From Novosphingobium pokkalii (GTDB taxonomy: Bacteria; Pseudomonadota; Alphaproteobacteria; Sphingomonadales; Sphingomonadaceae): a DNA stretch of 64,000 nt. How positions within the stretch are numbered: position 1 is the stretch's first letter; each line of letters starts with the position of its first letter. A program made the position numbers and the translations under genes. The notes beneath the pieces are model-generated. The model was not told where the DNA came from and made no database searches. It saw nothing but the letters and a program-made list of their open reading frames with translations. Shown piece after piece: positions 1-7,821 of this stretch. Where the stretch lies: assembly GCF_014652855.1 (NCBI RefSeq), contig NZ_BMZP01000012.1:62001-126000 (forward strand), in the 5' to 3' direction.

Positions 1-389
1 TCCACGAAAGTGGTCAGCCAGGGCATGCGCGGATCGGTGTTTTCCACCTGCACCAGCGGCACGCCGGCGGGCACCACCATGCCTTCGGGCAAGGCGCGGA
101 TCTCCAACGGCAGGTGCCCGCCATGATCGGCCACGATCGTGCTCCACCCGGCGCGGTTGAACGGCACGCCATGCGCCGCGCAAAGTGCCTCTGCCTCGTC
201 CACATCGGCGCGCGTCACCGGCCGTCCGAGATAGTCGATCAGATAGGGTTGCAGGCCCAGGAACAGCACCTGGTCGCTGGCCCCGCCCGGCCGCGCCTCG
301 ACATAGGCGCTGATCATCTCCGCTTCGGGCGGATATTGGCGGAAATGGCTCTGCTTGTAGCTGTCGGTGGCCAGGATCGGATTGGTCAT
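1..389 (-). CDS. nadV: Nicotinamide phosphoribosyltransferase, N-terminal part (cut by window edge)
   Basis: About 129 residues of the amino end are visible; the rest lies before position 1. The protein opens with an ATDSYKQSH motif and a tyrosine/aspartate-rich segment (FLGLQPYLIDYL), the pattern of NAMPT/NadV enzymes, which join nicotinamide and PRPP to make NMN for NAD salvage in the cytoplasm. The related nicotinate enzyme PncB normally has TDLYKLTM here, so the nicotinamide form is preferred. The ATG at 387-389 is preceded on the minus strand by a strong GGGAGGGGG ribosome binding site. It lies 52 bases downstream of the MocR regulator on the same strand, so readthrough is possible, but nothing shows a shared function. 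The phosphoribosyl-binding and C-terminal parts cannot be checked. Confidence 0.85.
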   Translation of the reverse strand, partial: MTNPILATDSYKQSHFRQYPPEAEMISAYVEARPGGASDQVLFLGLQPYLIDYLGRPVTRADVDEAEALCAAHGVPFNRAGWSTIVADHGGHLPLEIRALPEGMVVPAGVPLVQVENTDPRMPWLTTFV

Positions 390-441
390 GATCCCCCTCC
401 CTCACACGCCGCGCGCCCTGCGGCAAGACTCAAGGGCGGCG

Positions 442-1830
442 CTATCCGGCGCTTTCGGCCGCCATCGCCTTGGCTAGGGCATCCAGCGCCGCCGGGCTGG
501 TCTGCGCCACGTTCCAGCGCAGGAACGGCGCGGCGCTCTGGCTGGGGCTGAACACGTTGCCGGGCGCCAGGATTACGCCATGGGCGAGGCAGCGCTGCGC
601 CAGGGCGGCGCTGTCCAGCCCGGCCGGCAGGCGGCACCACAGCGTAAAGCCCGCCCCGTCTGCCCCGCTGACGGTCAACCCCAGGCTCGCCAGCGCCTGC
701 GCGCTGTGCCGCCGGGCGCGGTCCAGCTTGCGGCGCAATTGCTCCATGTGGCGGCGATAGGCGCCCTGGCCCAGCACATGCCCGATTGCGGCACTTGCCA
801 GCGGGCTCGGCCCACCAAAGCCGGTGGCAAGCTGCAAGTCGGCCAGGGCATCGATCCATTCCGGCCGCGCCGCGATATAGCCACAGCGCACGGCGGCGGA
901 GATCGTCTTGGAAAAGCTGCCGATGCGGATCACGCCGGACAGGCCATCGAGCGCTGCCATGGTGGGGCGCCCAGGTGCGAAATCGGCGAAGATATCGTCC
1001 TCCACGATCACCATGCCGTGCGCCGCCGCCAGCCCCGGCAGGCGATGCGCGGTGGGCAGCGCCAGTGCGCCGCCGGTGGGGTTGTGCACGCCGGAATTGG
1101 TAAGATAGAGGCGCGGCCGCTCTGCCGCGACAACGGCGGCAAACACCGCCGGATCCGGGCCACTCGGGCCGAAAGGCACGCTCACCGCGCGCGCGGCATG
1201 GGCCGCCACCAGCGCCTGGTAATTGAAATAGCACGGATCATCGAGCAGCACCGTGTCGCCGGGGCGCAGCAGCAGGCGGCAGATCAGGTCTGCCGCTGCC
1301 GAACCAGATGCCGTCAGCAGGATGCGATCGGGATCGCAGACCAACCCCTCTCCGGCAAAGCGCAGGGCAATCTGCCGGCGCAACGCGGGATCGCCGGCAG
1401 TCGAACCATAGTGCAGCAGGTTGGCCGGATCGCGCATCGCTTCACGCAGACCGCGTTGCAGCGCCGCCTGCGGCATCCAGTCCGCCGGCAGCCAGCCGCA
1501 GCCCGGCATCGCCACCGCGCCGCTCTCGTCCAGCGACTGGCGCGAAACCCAGAACGGATCGATCGCATGGTCGCGGCGGGGGGCGTTGGCCGCCGGGCCG
1601 GCCGGGGCGCTGGCCAGGTGGCTAACGAAAAAGCCCGATCGCGGCACGGCTTGGATCACCCCGTCGGCCACCAGCCGGTCATAGGCCTCCACCACCGTCG
1701 CCGGCGACACGCCAAAGCGCGCTGCGCTCTGCCGCACCGAGGGCAAGCGATCACCGGCGCAGAGCAGGCGCGCGGCAATGCGGCTGCGAATGCCGTCGAT
1801 CACCTGTTGCGTGCGGGGTGCCGTTGCCAC
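442..1830 (-). CDS. MocR-type (GntR/aminotransferase) transcriptional regulator
   Basis: 462 residues. An N-terminal GntR winged helix (residues about 1-70, with LPSVRQSAARFGVSPATV as the recognition region) is fused to a fold-type I aminotransferase domain. The PLP lysine is in IGSFSKTIS, with the LTNSGVHNPTGG and VEDDIFADF cofactor segments before it. MocR proteins use PLP as an effector-sensing cofactor and often control a divergent gene, here the EamA exporter at 1953. I chose the GTG at 1828-1830 because GAAGG lies 8 bases upstream and the GntR domain begins there. The frame stays open to an ATG at 1935, but that would translate through the repeated CTGTAT/ATACAG operator motifs. The effector is unknown; an amino acid or amine is likely from the family. 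Confidence 0.88.
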   Translation of the reverse strand: MATAPRTQQVIDGIRSRIAARLLCAGDRLPSVRQSAARFGVSPATVVEAYDRLVADGVIQAVPRSGFFVSHLASAPAGPAANAPRRDHAIDPFWVSRQSLDESGAVAMPGCGWLPADWMPQAALQRGLREAMRDPANLLHYGSTAGDPALRRQIALRFAGEGLVCDPDRILLTASGSAAADLICRLLLRPGDTVLLDDPCYFNYQALVAAHAARAVSVPFGPSGPDPAVFAAVVAAERPRLYLTNSGVHNPTGGALALPTAHRLPGLAAAHGMVIVEDDIFADFAPGRPTMAALDGLSGVIRIGSFSKTISAAVRCGYIAARPEWIDALADLQLATGFGGPSPLASAAIGHVLGQGAYRRHMEQLRRKLDRARRHSAQALASLGLTVSGADGAGFTLWCRLPAGLDSAALAQRCLAHGVILAPGNVFSPSQSAAPFLRWNVAQTSPAALDALAKAMAAESAG

Positions 1831-1872
1831 CTGTATTGCCTTCAGAACCGATACAGAAAGGCATAACTGTAT
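1831..1872. promoter_or_regulatory. Probable MocR operator: three CTGTAT/ATACAG half-sites
   Basis: CTGTAT occurs at 1831-1836, its inverse ATACAG at 1851-1856, and CTGTAT again at 1867-1872. All three lie in the gap between the divergent MocR and EamA genes, directly against the chosen MocR start. A mix of inverted and direct half-sites is typical of MocR regulators. The binding assignment is inference. Confidence 0.55.
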
Positions 1873-1952
1873 AGCTCTGTCTCTGGCATGGCTACCCTCT
1901 TCGCGGCAAGGCGCTGCTTCCAGCAAAGCAATCACGGAAGGAAGCGGGAACC

Positions 1953-2816
1953 ATGCAGGCGCGCCACAAGGGCTGGGCGAACGGATTGACGGCAGTGGTG
2001 TTGTTCGGCGGATCGATGCCGGCCACGCGCCTGGCCATCACCGGCCTGGCGCCACTGCTGCTGACCAGCGCGCGCGCTCTTATTGCCGGGCTGCTGGGGT
2101 GCGCGCTGCTCGCGCTGGGTCGCCAGCCCTTGCCGCGCGGCCGGCAGTGGCGCGCCCTGGCGATTGTCGCAGGCGGCTGCGTGCTGGGCTTTCCGCTGCT
2201 CTCGGCGCTGGCGCTCCAGCACATCTCGGCCACGCGCTCGCTGGTCTTTACCGGGCTGCTGCCACTCAGCACCGCCAGTTTTGCCGTGCTGCGCGGCAAG
2301 GAACGCCCCTCCCCCGCGTTCTGGGCCTTTGCCGCACTGGGCGCGGCGGCGGTGGCCGGATTTGCCCTGGCGCGCAGCAGCGGCGGCTCGCTGGCCGGCG
2401 ATGCGCTGATGCTGCTGGCCGTGGCTGTCTGTGGCTTGGGCTATGCCGAAGGCGCCGTGCTGACCCGCGCGCTGGGCGGCTGGCAAGTGATCTGCTGGGC
2501 GCTGGTGCTGTGCCTGCCCGCCGCGCTCATCGGCACGCTGCTGCTGCGCCCGGCCACCGGCCTTGCCGCTATCGGCTGGGCAAGCTGGGCGGGGCTTGCC
2601 TATGTCTCGATCATCTCGATGCTCGTCGGCTTCATCTTCTGGTATCGCGGGCTGGACCTGGGCGGGATCGCCAGCGTCGGGCAGTTGCAATTGCTCCAGC
2701 CTTTCGTCGGCCTCGTCCTCGCCGGCCTGGTGCTGGGGGAAGCCGTCAGCCCGGCGACGCTGCCGGTCATGGCCCTGGTCGCCGCCAGCGCGCTCGGCGC
2801 GCGGCGCTTTGCCTGA
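1953..2816 (+). CDS. EamA-family (DMT superfamily) membrane exporter
   Basis: 287 residues made almost entirely of hydrophobic segments, with about ten predicted membrane helices arranged as two EamA repeats (roughly residues 7-135 and 145-285). The first repeat has the family-like GGSMPATRLAI start and the second ends with FVGLVLAGLVLGEAVS, a signature near the end of EamA domains. Such proteins export small metabolites such as amino acids or their analogues from the cytoplasm. The ATG at 1953 follows GGAAGCGGGAACC. The divergent MocR gene and its half-sites suggest PLP-linked or amino-compound-responsive control. The substrate cannot be told from sequence. Confidence 0.87.
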   Translation: MQARHKGWANGLTAVVLFGGSMPATRLAITGLAPLLLTSARALIAGLLGCALLALGRQPLPRGRQWRALAIVAGGCVLGFPLLSALALQHISATRSLVFTGLLPLSTASFAVLRGKERPSPAFWAFAALGAAAVAGFALARSSGGSLAGDALMLLAVAVCGLGYAEGAVLTRALGGWQVICWALVLCLPAALIGTLLLRPATGLAAIGWASWAGLAYVSIISMLVGFIFWYRGLDLGGIASVGQLQLLQPFVGLVLAGLVLGEAVSPATLPVMALVAASALGARRFA

Positions 2817-2912
2817 CGGCGCCATTCAGCACTTTCGGCCGTACTCAGGATCATTGCGGCCCATTGCGCGTTCCCACCGGACCTTCCCCCCAAACGAGGA
2901 TTGCATCCGGCC

Positions 2913-3449
2913 ATGGCCTCCCTTCCGCCGACCGCGCATGTCAACGGCCTGCCGCAGGCTTTGCCAGACGATCCCCGCCGCACCCTGCTCGACTGGCTGC
3001 GCCATGACCTGGGCCTGACCGGCACCAAGAAAGGCTGTGACCACGGCCAATGCGGCGCCTGCACCGTGCTGGTCGATGGCCGGCGCATCAATTCCTGCCT
3101 GTCGCTCGCGGCGCTGCACGATGGCGACCACATCGAAACGATCGAGGGCATCGGCCAGCCCGAAGCACTGGCGCCGTTGCAGCGCGCCTTCGTGACCCAC
3201 GACGGCTTCCAGTGCGGCTATTGCACGCCCGGCCAGATCTGCTCGGCCACGGCGCTGATGGCGGAACTGAAGGCGGGCTGGCCCAGCGCGGTCAGCGCCG
3301 ATGTCGCCGCCCGCCCCAACCCCACCCGCGAGGAACTGCGCGAGCGGATGAGCGGCAATCTCTGCCGCTGCGGCGCCTATTCCAACATCATCGCGGCGCT
3401 CGAAGAGGTGATCGCGAACGAGACCACCGAGACGGGAGCCCCGGCATGA
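2913..3449 (+). CDS. paoA: Aldehyde oxidase 2Fe-2S subunit (PaoA-like), no Tat leader
   Basis: 178 residues. It carries both 2Fe-2S motifs of the xanthine oxidase family: a plant-ferredoxin-like site (GCDHGQCGACTVLVDGR, then a further Cys in NSCLSLA) and the second all-helical site (CGYCTPGQIC and CRCGAY). It passes electrons from the molybdenum centre to the FAD subunit. E. coli PaoA begins with a twin-arginine export leader; here the ATG at 2913 is followed almost at once by the mature domain (MASLPPTAHVNG), so the complex should stay in the cytoplasm unless a partner exports it. GAGGA lies 12 bases upstream of that ATG; a TTG at 2901 abuts GAGGA and is unlikely. Its stop overlaps the next start (ATGA), so the subunits are translationally coupled. 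Confidence 0.92.
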   Translation: MASLPPTAHVNGLPQALPDDPRRTLLDWLRHDLGLTGTKKGCDHGQCGACTVLVDGRRINSCLSLAALHDGDHIETIEGIGQPEALAPLQRAFVTHDGFQCGYCTPGQICSATALMAELKAGWPSAVSADVAARPNPTREELRERMSGNLCRCGAYSNIIAALEEVIANETTETGAPA

Positions 3450-4417
3450 AGCCCTTCGCGCTTGATCATGCCGCCAGCCCCGACGCCGCGCTTGCCGCGC
3501 TGGGCAAAGGCGCCACGGCGATTGCCGGCGGCACCAACCTGATCGATCTGATGAAGCTTCAGATCGCCACGCCGGAACGGCTGGTTTCGATCCGCCGCAC
3601 CGGGCTCGACCGGATTGCGCCGGATGGCGATGGGCTGCGCATCGGCGCGCTGGTCACCAATGCCGATTGTGCAGCCGATCCCCGTGTGCGGCAGGACTGG
3701 CCGCTGCTGTCCCAAGCCATCCTGGCCGGCGCCAGCCCGCAATTGCGCAACCGCGCCACCACCGGCGGCAACCTCTGCCAGCGCACCCGCTGCGGTTATT
3801 TCTACGACACCACGCAGGCCTGCAACAAGCGCGAGGCCGGTTCGGGTTGCGCCGCGCGCGATGGGTTCAACCGCATCCATGCCGTGCTCGGCACCAGCGA
3901 CGCCTGCATCGCCACCTATCCCGGAGACATGGCCGTGGCGCTGCTGGCGCTTGATGCCGTGGTGCTGACGCAAGGCCCCTACGGCCCGCGCCAGATTCCG
4001 CTCGCCATGTTCCACCGCGAGCCGGGCGATGATCCGACGCGCGACAACGTGCTGCAACCGGGCGAATTGATCACCGCGGTGCGCCTGCCCGCGCCCACTG
4101 GCGGGCGCCAGATCTATCGCAAGGTGCGCGATCGCGCTTCCTATGCCTTCGCGCTCGTCTCGGTGGCGGTGGACCTGACCATGGAGGAAGGCCGCATCGC
4201 CCGCTGCGCGCTGGCGTTCGGCAGCCTGGGCACCGTGCCTTGGCGCGATCCTGCGGTGGAAGAGGTGCTGATCGGGCAAGAGCCTTCCCCCGCGCTGTTT
4301 GCCCGCGCCGCCGAGGTGCTGCTGCACCACGCGCGCGGCTTTGGCGCCAACGATTTCAAGATTCCCCTTGCCGCGCGCGCCCTGGCCGCGACGCTGGCGC
4401 AAGCGACGAAGGTTTGA
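3446..4417 (+). CDS. paoB: Aldehyde oxidase FAD-binding subunit with 4Fe-4S insert (PaoB-like)
   Basis: 323 residues. It has the FAD pyrophosphate-binding segment AIAGGTNLIDLMK near residue 30 and the second flavin motif RNRATTGGNLCQRTRCGYF. Four cysteines follow within about 25 residues (C-Q-R-T-R-C, then QAC and SGC). These match the extra 4Fe-4S cluster of E. coli PaoB, which most xanthine-dehydrogenase medium subunits lack. The C-terminal CO-dehydrogenase flavoprotein domain covers the last 110 residues or so. It relays electrons from the 2Fe-2S subunit to FAD. The start ATG overlaps the paoA stop by four bases and paoC begins five bases after its stop. Confidence 0.92.
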   Translation: MKPFALDHAASPDAALAALGKGATAIAGGTNLIDLMKLQIATPERLVSIRRTGLDRIAPDGDGLRIGALVTNADCAADPRVRQDWPLLSQAILAGASPQLRNRATTGGNLCQRTRCGYFYDTTQACNKREAGSGCAARDGFNRIHAVLGTSDACIATYPGDMAVALLALDAVVLTQGPYGPRQIPLAMFHREPGDDPTRDNVLQPGELITAVRLPAPTGGRQIYRKVRDRASYAFALVSVAVDLTMEEGRIARCALAFGSLGTVPWRDPAVEEVLIGQEPSPALFARAAEVLLHHARGFGANDFKIPLAARALAATLAQATKV

Positions 4418-4422
4418 CCGCG

Positions 4423-6660
4423 ATGCACCTTCCCCTCTCCGAAATGTACAACGAGCCCGACGATCGCAACGTGCTCGATCGCATGCGCCAGGGCGTGATC
4501 GGCCAGCCGCTGGATCGCCCGGAAGGCGCGCTCAAAGTGAGCGGCCAGGCGACATACGCTGCCGAATGGCGGATCGATGGCTGCGTCGAAGGCGTGCTGG
4601 TCCTGGCCGAAATTGCGCAAGGGCAGGTTACCGCGATCGACCGCGATGCGGCGCTGGCGCGTGACGGCGTACTGGCGGTGATTGCCGATCCGGCGATGAC
4701 CCGCCGCTCCGCACAGGGCATGGCGGCCAAGGCGCCGCAGCAGGATGCGGCCAAGGTGGAATACTTCGGCCAACCCGTCGCGCTTGTCGTCGCCCGGACC
4801 TTTGAACAGGCCCGCGATGCTGCTGTGGCGCTGCGCGTGGACTATGCCGATGCCGCAGAGCCCGTGCCGTTCGACCCGCATGCGCCGGACGTGAAGGTTG
4901 AGGCGCCGTCAAGCAGCAAGCCGGTGGAAGGCGGCGACCTGGACCAAGCCATGCGCGACGCCGCGTTCAGCGTGGACGTAGAATACGATACCCCCGGCCA
5001 CGCCAGCGCCGCGATGGAACCCCACGCCACCATCGCGCAGTGGCAGGGCGATAGCCTGATCCTCCACGGCAGCTACCAGATGCTGGCCTACAACGTGAAG
5101 GAAATCGCCGATTGCCTGGGTATCTCGCCCGACAAGGTGCGGATCATCGCGCCCTATGTCGGCGGTGGCTTCGGCTCCAAGCTGGGCATCACCCATGAAG
5201 CCGTGGCCGCTGCGCTGGCCGCCCGCGAGCTGGGCCGCCCGGTGCGCGTGGTGATGAGCCGTCAGCAGGTGTTCCAGACGGTGATGCGCCGTTCCGAAAC
5301 GCGCCAGCGCGTGCGCCTGGCGGCCGATGCCGGCGGCCGGTTGATCGGCCTGGGGCACGAGGCGCTGGTTTCCAATCTGCCGGGCGAAAAGTTTGCCGAG
5401 CCGGTCACCCAGGCGACCGAGTTCCTCTACGGCGGCGAAAACCGTTTGCTCAAGGTGGAGGTGGCGCGGATCAGCCGGCTCACCGCCGGATCGGTGCGCG
5501 CGCCGGGCGAAGCGGTGGGCATGCAGGTGCTCGAAGCCGCGATGGACGAACTGGCCGAAAAGATCGGCATCGATCCGATCGAACTGCGCAAGCGCAACCT
5601 GCCCGCCACGGTGCCGGTGCAGGGCACGCCCTACTCCTCCCGCATGCTGACCCAGGCGCTGGAGCAGGGTGCGCAAGCCTTTGGCTGGAGCGCGCGCCAA
5701 GACCGGCCGTGCCAGACCCGCGATGGCGACTGGTGGGTCGGCATGGGCGTGGCCAGCGCGGCCCGCGTCAACATGATGGTGCCGGCGCAGGCCCGCGTCA
5801 CGCTGCGCGCCGATGGCAGCGCACTGGTCGAAACCGACCAGACCGATATCGGCACCGGCTCTTACGCCATCCTTGGCCAGATCGCCGGCGAAATGCTGGG
5901 CCTGCCGATGGCGCGGGTGGACGTGAAGCTGGGTGACAGCGCCCTGCCCCCCGGCGCTGGGTCGGGCGGCAGCTTCGGCGCGATATCCACCGGTTCGGCG
6001 GTACTCTACGCCTGCGAGGAAATCCGGAAGCGGCTGGCCAAGATCCTGGGCTGCGCCGCCGAAGAGCTGGTGCTCAAGGACGGCACCGCCAGCCATGGCG
6101 ATGCCGCGCCGCGCCCGCTGCGCGACGTGCTGGGCGGCGAAGACCTGACCACGACCGGCAAGATCAAGCCGGGCAAGACCGCCAAGGCCTTTTCCCAGGC
6201 CAGCTATGGCGCGTTTTTTGCCGAAGTGGGCGTGCATGCGTTCACCGGCGAAGTGCGCGTGCGGCGGATGACCGGCGTGTTCGGCTTTGGGCGTGTGCTC
6301 AACGCCAAGACGGCGCGCTCGCAGTGCCTGGGCGGCATGGTTTGGGGCATCGGCAGTGCCCTGACCGAGGAACTGGCCTTCGACACCCGCGACGGTCACC
6401 TGGTCAACCACGACCTCGCCGAATATCACGTGCCGGTCCATGCCGACGTGCCGGCGATCGAGGTGATCCTGCTGGAAGAACGCGATGCGGCGGCCAGCCC
6501 GCTCCAGGCCAAAGGCGTGGGCGAACTGGGCATCTGCGGCGCGGCCGGCGCCATTGCCAACGCGGTCTACAATGCCTGCGGCGTGCGCGTGCGCAGCTTC
6601 CCCCTCACGCTCGACAAGATCGTGCCCTCGCTGCCCGATCCGTTTGCCCAGACGCTTTGA
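4423..6660 (+). CDS. paoC: Aldehyde oxidase molybdenum-binding subunit (PaoC-like)
   Basis: 745 residues, the usual size for PaoC. The protein shows the N-terminal aldehyde oxidase domain (QPLDRPEGALKVSGQATYAAEW), the molybdopterin segments YVGGGFGSKLG, GSVRAPGEAVGM and GSGGSFG, and the catalytic glutamate in KGVGELG near the C terminus. It oxidises aldehydes to carboxylic acids at a molybdenum-cytosine-dinucleotide cofactor. Related PaoABC enzymes hand electrons to oxygen and release hydrogen peroxide, which fits the catalase-family gene beginning 14 bases downstream. No paoD-type cofactor maturation gene is in the window. The natural aldehyde is unknown; aromatic aldehydes are plausible for a sphingomonad. 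Confidence 0.92.
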   Translation: MHLPLSEMYNEPDDRNVLDRMRQGVIGQPLDRPEGALKVSGQATYAAEWRIDGCVEGVLVLAEIAQGQVTAIDRDAALARDGVLAVIADPAMTRRSAQGMAAKAPQQDAAKVEYFGQPVALVVARTFEQARDAAVALRVDYADAAEPVPFDPHAPDVKVEAPSSSKPVEGGDLDQAMRDAAFSVDVEYDTPGHASAAMEPHATIAQWQGDSLILHGSYQMLAYNVKEIADCLGISPDKVRIIAPYVGGGFGSKLGITHEAVAAALAARELGRPVRVVMSRQQVFQTVMRRSETRQRVRLAADAGGRLIGLGHEALVSNLPGEKFAEPVTQATEFLYGGENRLLKVEVARISRLTAGSVRAPGEAVGMQVLEAAMDELAEKIGIDPIELRKRNLPATVPVQGTPYSSRMLTQALEQGAQAFGWSARQDRPCQTRDGDWWVGMGVASAARVNMMVPAQARVTLRADGSALVETDQTDIGTGSYAILGQIAGEMLGLPMARVDVKLGDSALPPGAGSGGSFGAISTGSAVLYACEEIRKRLAKILGCAAEELVLKDGTASHGDAAPRPLRDVLGGEDLTTTGKIKPGKTAKAFSQASYGAFFAEVGVHAFTGEVRVRRMTGVFGFGRVLNAKTARSQCLGGMVWGIGSALTEELAFDTRDGHLVNHDLAEYHVPVHADVPAIEVILLEERDAAASPLQAKGVGELGICGAAGAIANAVYNACGVRVRSFPLTLDKIVPSLPDPFAQTL

Positions 6661-6674
6661 AAGGACGCCCTTCG

Positions 6675-7760
6675 ATGTTGCAGCCCCCCGTGCGCTACAC
6701 GCCCGATCTGGAACAACCCCAAGCCGACGAGGCCGAAACCGACGCCTCGCTGGAAAAATCGTTCGATCATATCCTGGAAACCACGGCCAAGGATTACGGT
6801 CGCCCGGTGCGCGCGGTCCATGCCAAGGCCCATGGCCTGTTCGAGGGCACGCTGACGGTCGATGCGCACTTGCCGCCGGAACTGGCGCAGGGCCTGTTCG
6901 CGCAGGCCGGGCGCTATGCTGCGGCGCTGCGCGTCTCGACCAATCCGGGCGACATCCTCGACGACAACGTCGTGCTGCCGCGCGGCATGGCGCTGAAAGT
7001 GGAAGGCGTGAGCGGCGATTTCCTGCCCGAGGCGGAAGGCGGCGCGCAGGATTTCCTGTTCGTCAACAGCCCGGTCTTCGCCACGGCGAGCGCCAGCCAG
7101 TTTGCCAGCAAGCTCAAGCTGCTGGCCGCAACCACCGATCGCGCGCCGGGCGCCAAAGTGGCGCTGTCCACCGTGCTGGGCTTCATCAACAGCGCGCTGG
7201 GCAAGGTCGGGCTTGAGTCGGGTGCGCTCTCCGCGATGGGCGGAGCGCCGCAAGTCCATCCGCTGGGCGAAACCTATTTCTCGACCACCCCGTTCCGCTA
7301 TGGCGAGCACGTCGCCAAGTTCCGCCTGCGCCCACTGTCTCCGGCGCTGACCGCGCTCACCGGCCAGGTGATCGACACCAGCGGGCGCCCCGATGGCCTG
7401 CGCGAAACCCTGCGCGAGGATGCCGCAAACCTGACCGGCGAATGGGCATTCGAGGTGCAATTGCTGCGCAACATGGACAAGCAGCCGGTCGAAGACGCGA
7501 GCGTCGAATGGCCCGAGGATGTCTCGCCGTTCGTGCAGGTCGGCACGCTGCGCATCGAGCCGCAGGATAGCTGGAGCGCCGACAAGGTGCAGCGGATCGA
7601 CGAGACACTGCACTTCTCGCCGTGGAATGCCCTGGCCGCGCACCGCCCGCTCGGCGGCATCAACCGTGCCCGGCGCCGCGCCTATCGCCATTCCGCCGAT
7701 TTCCGCGTGGCGATGCAGCAGGGCTGCCCGGTGGCCCACGCGGAGGAAACGGCTCCATAA
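6675..7760 (+). CDS. Catalase-family (small heme peroxidase-like) protein
   Basis: 361 residues, well short of a true catalase (about 480-750). It keeps the catalase fold landmarks: the distal histidine region VRAVHAKAHGLFEG, RVSTNPGDILDDN and the FLFVNSPVF segment replacing the Asn loop. The classical proximal RxxxY heme tyrosine is not evident near the C terminus. Such catalase-family proteins are poorly characterised and may act as peroxidases rather than strong catalases. It starts 14 bases after paoC and is surely in the same operon, so it probably handles peroxide or organic peroxide made by the aldehyde oxidase. No signal peptide is visible. Confidence 0.8.
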   Translation: MLQPPVRYTPDLEQPQADEAETDASLEKSFDHILETTAKDYGRPVRAVHAKAHGLFEGTLTVDAHLPPELAQGLFAQAGRYAAALRVSTNPGDILDDNVVLPRGMALKVEGVSGDFLPEAEGGAQDFLFVNSPVFATASASQFASKLKLLAATTDRAPGAKVALSTVLGFINSALGKVGLESGALSAMGGAPQVHPLGETYFSTTPFRYGEHVAKFRLRPLSPALTALTGQVIDTSGRPDGLRETLREDAANLTGEWAFEVQLLRNMDKQPVEDASVEWPEDVSPFVQVGTLRIEPQDSWSADKVQRIDETLHFSPWNALAAHRPLGGINRARRRAYRHSADFRVAMQQGCPVAHAEETAP

Positions 7761-7771
7761 TTCGGTCGTCG

Positions 7772-7790
7772 CCCCGGGCTTGACCCGGGG
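7772..7790. terminator. Hairpin CCCCGGG-CTTGA-CCCGGGG between convergent genes
   Basis: A perfect 7-base stem with a CTTGA loop lies between the convergent ends of the catalase-family gene (7760) and the FdhF-like gene (7822). It can fold equally on both strands. The same core with the same loop recurs at 10164-10190, so it belongs to a REP-like hairpin family. There is no T-tract. Confidence 0.6.
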
Positions 7791-7821
7791 CCCCGCACAA
7801 CTTGGCGGGTGGAGGTCGGAC

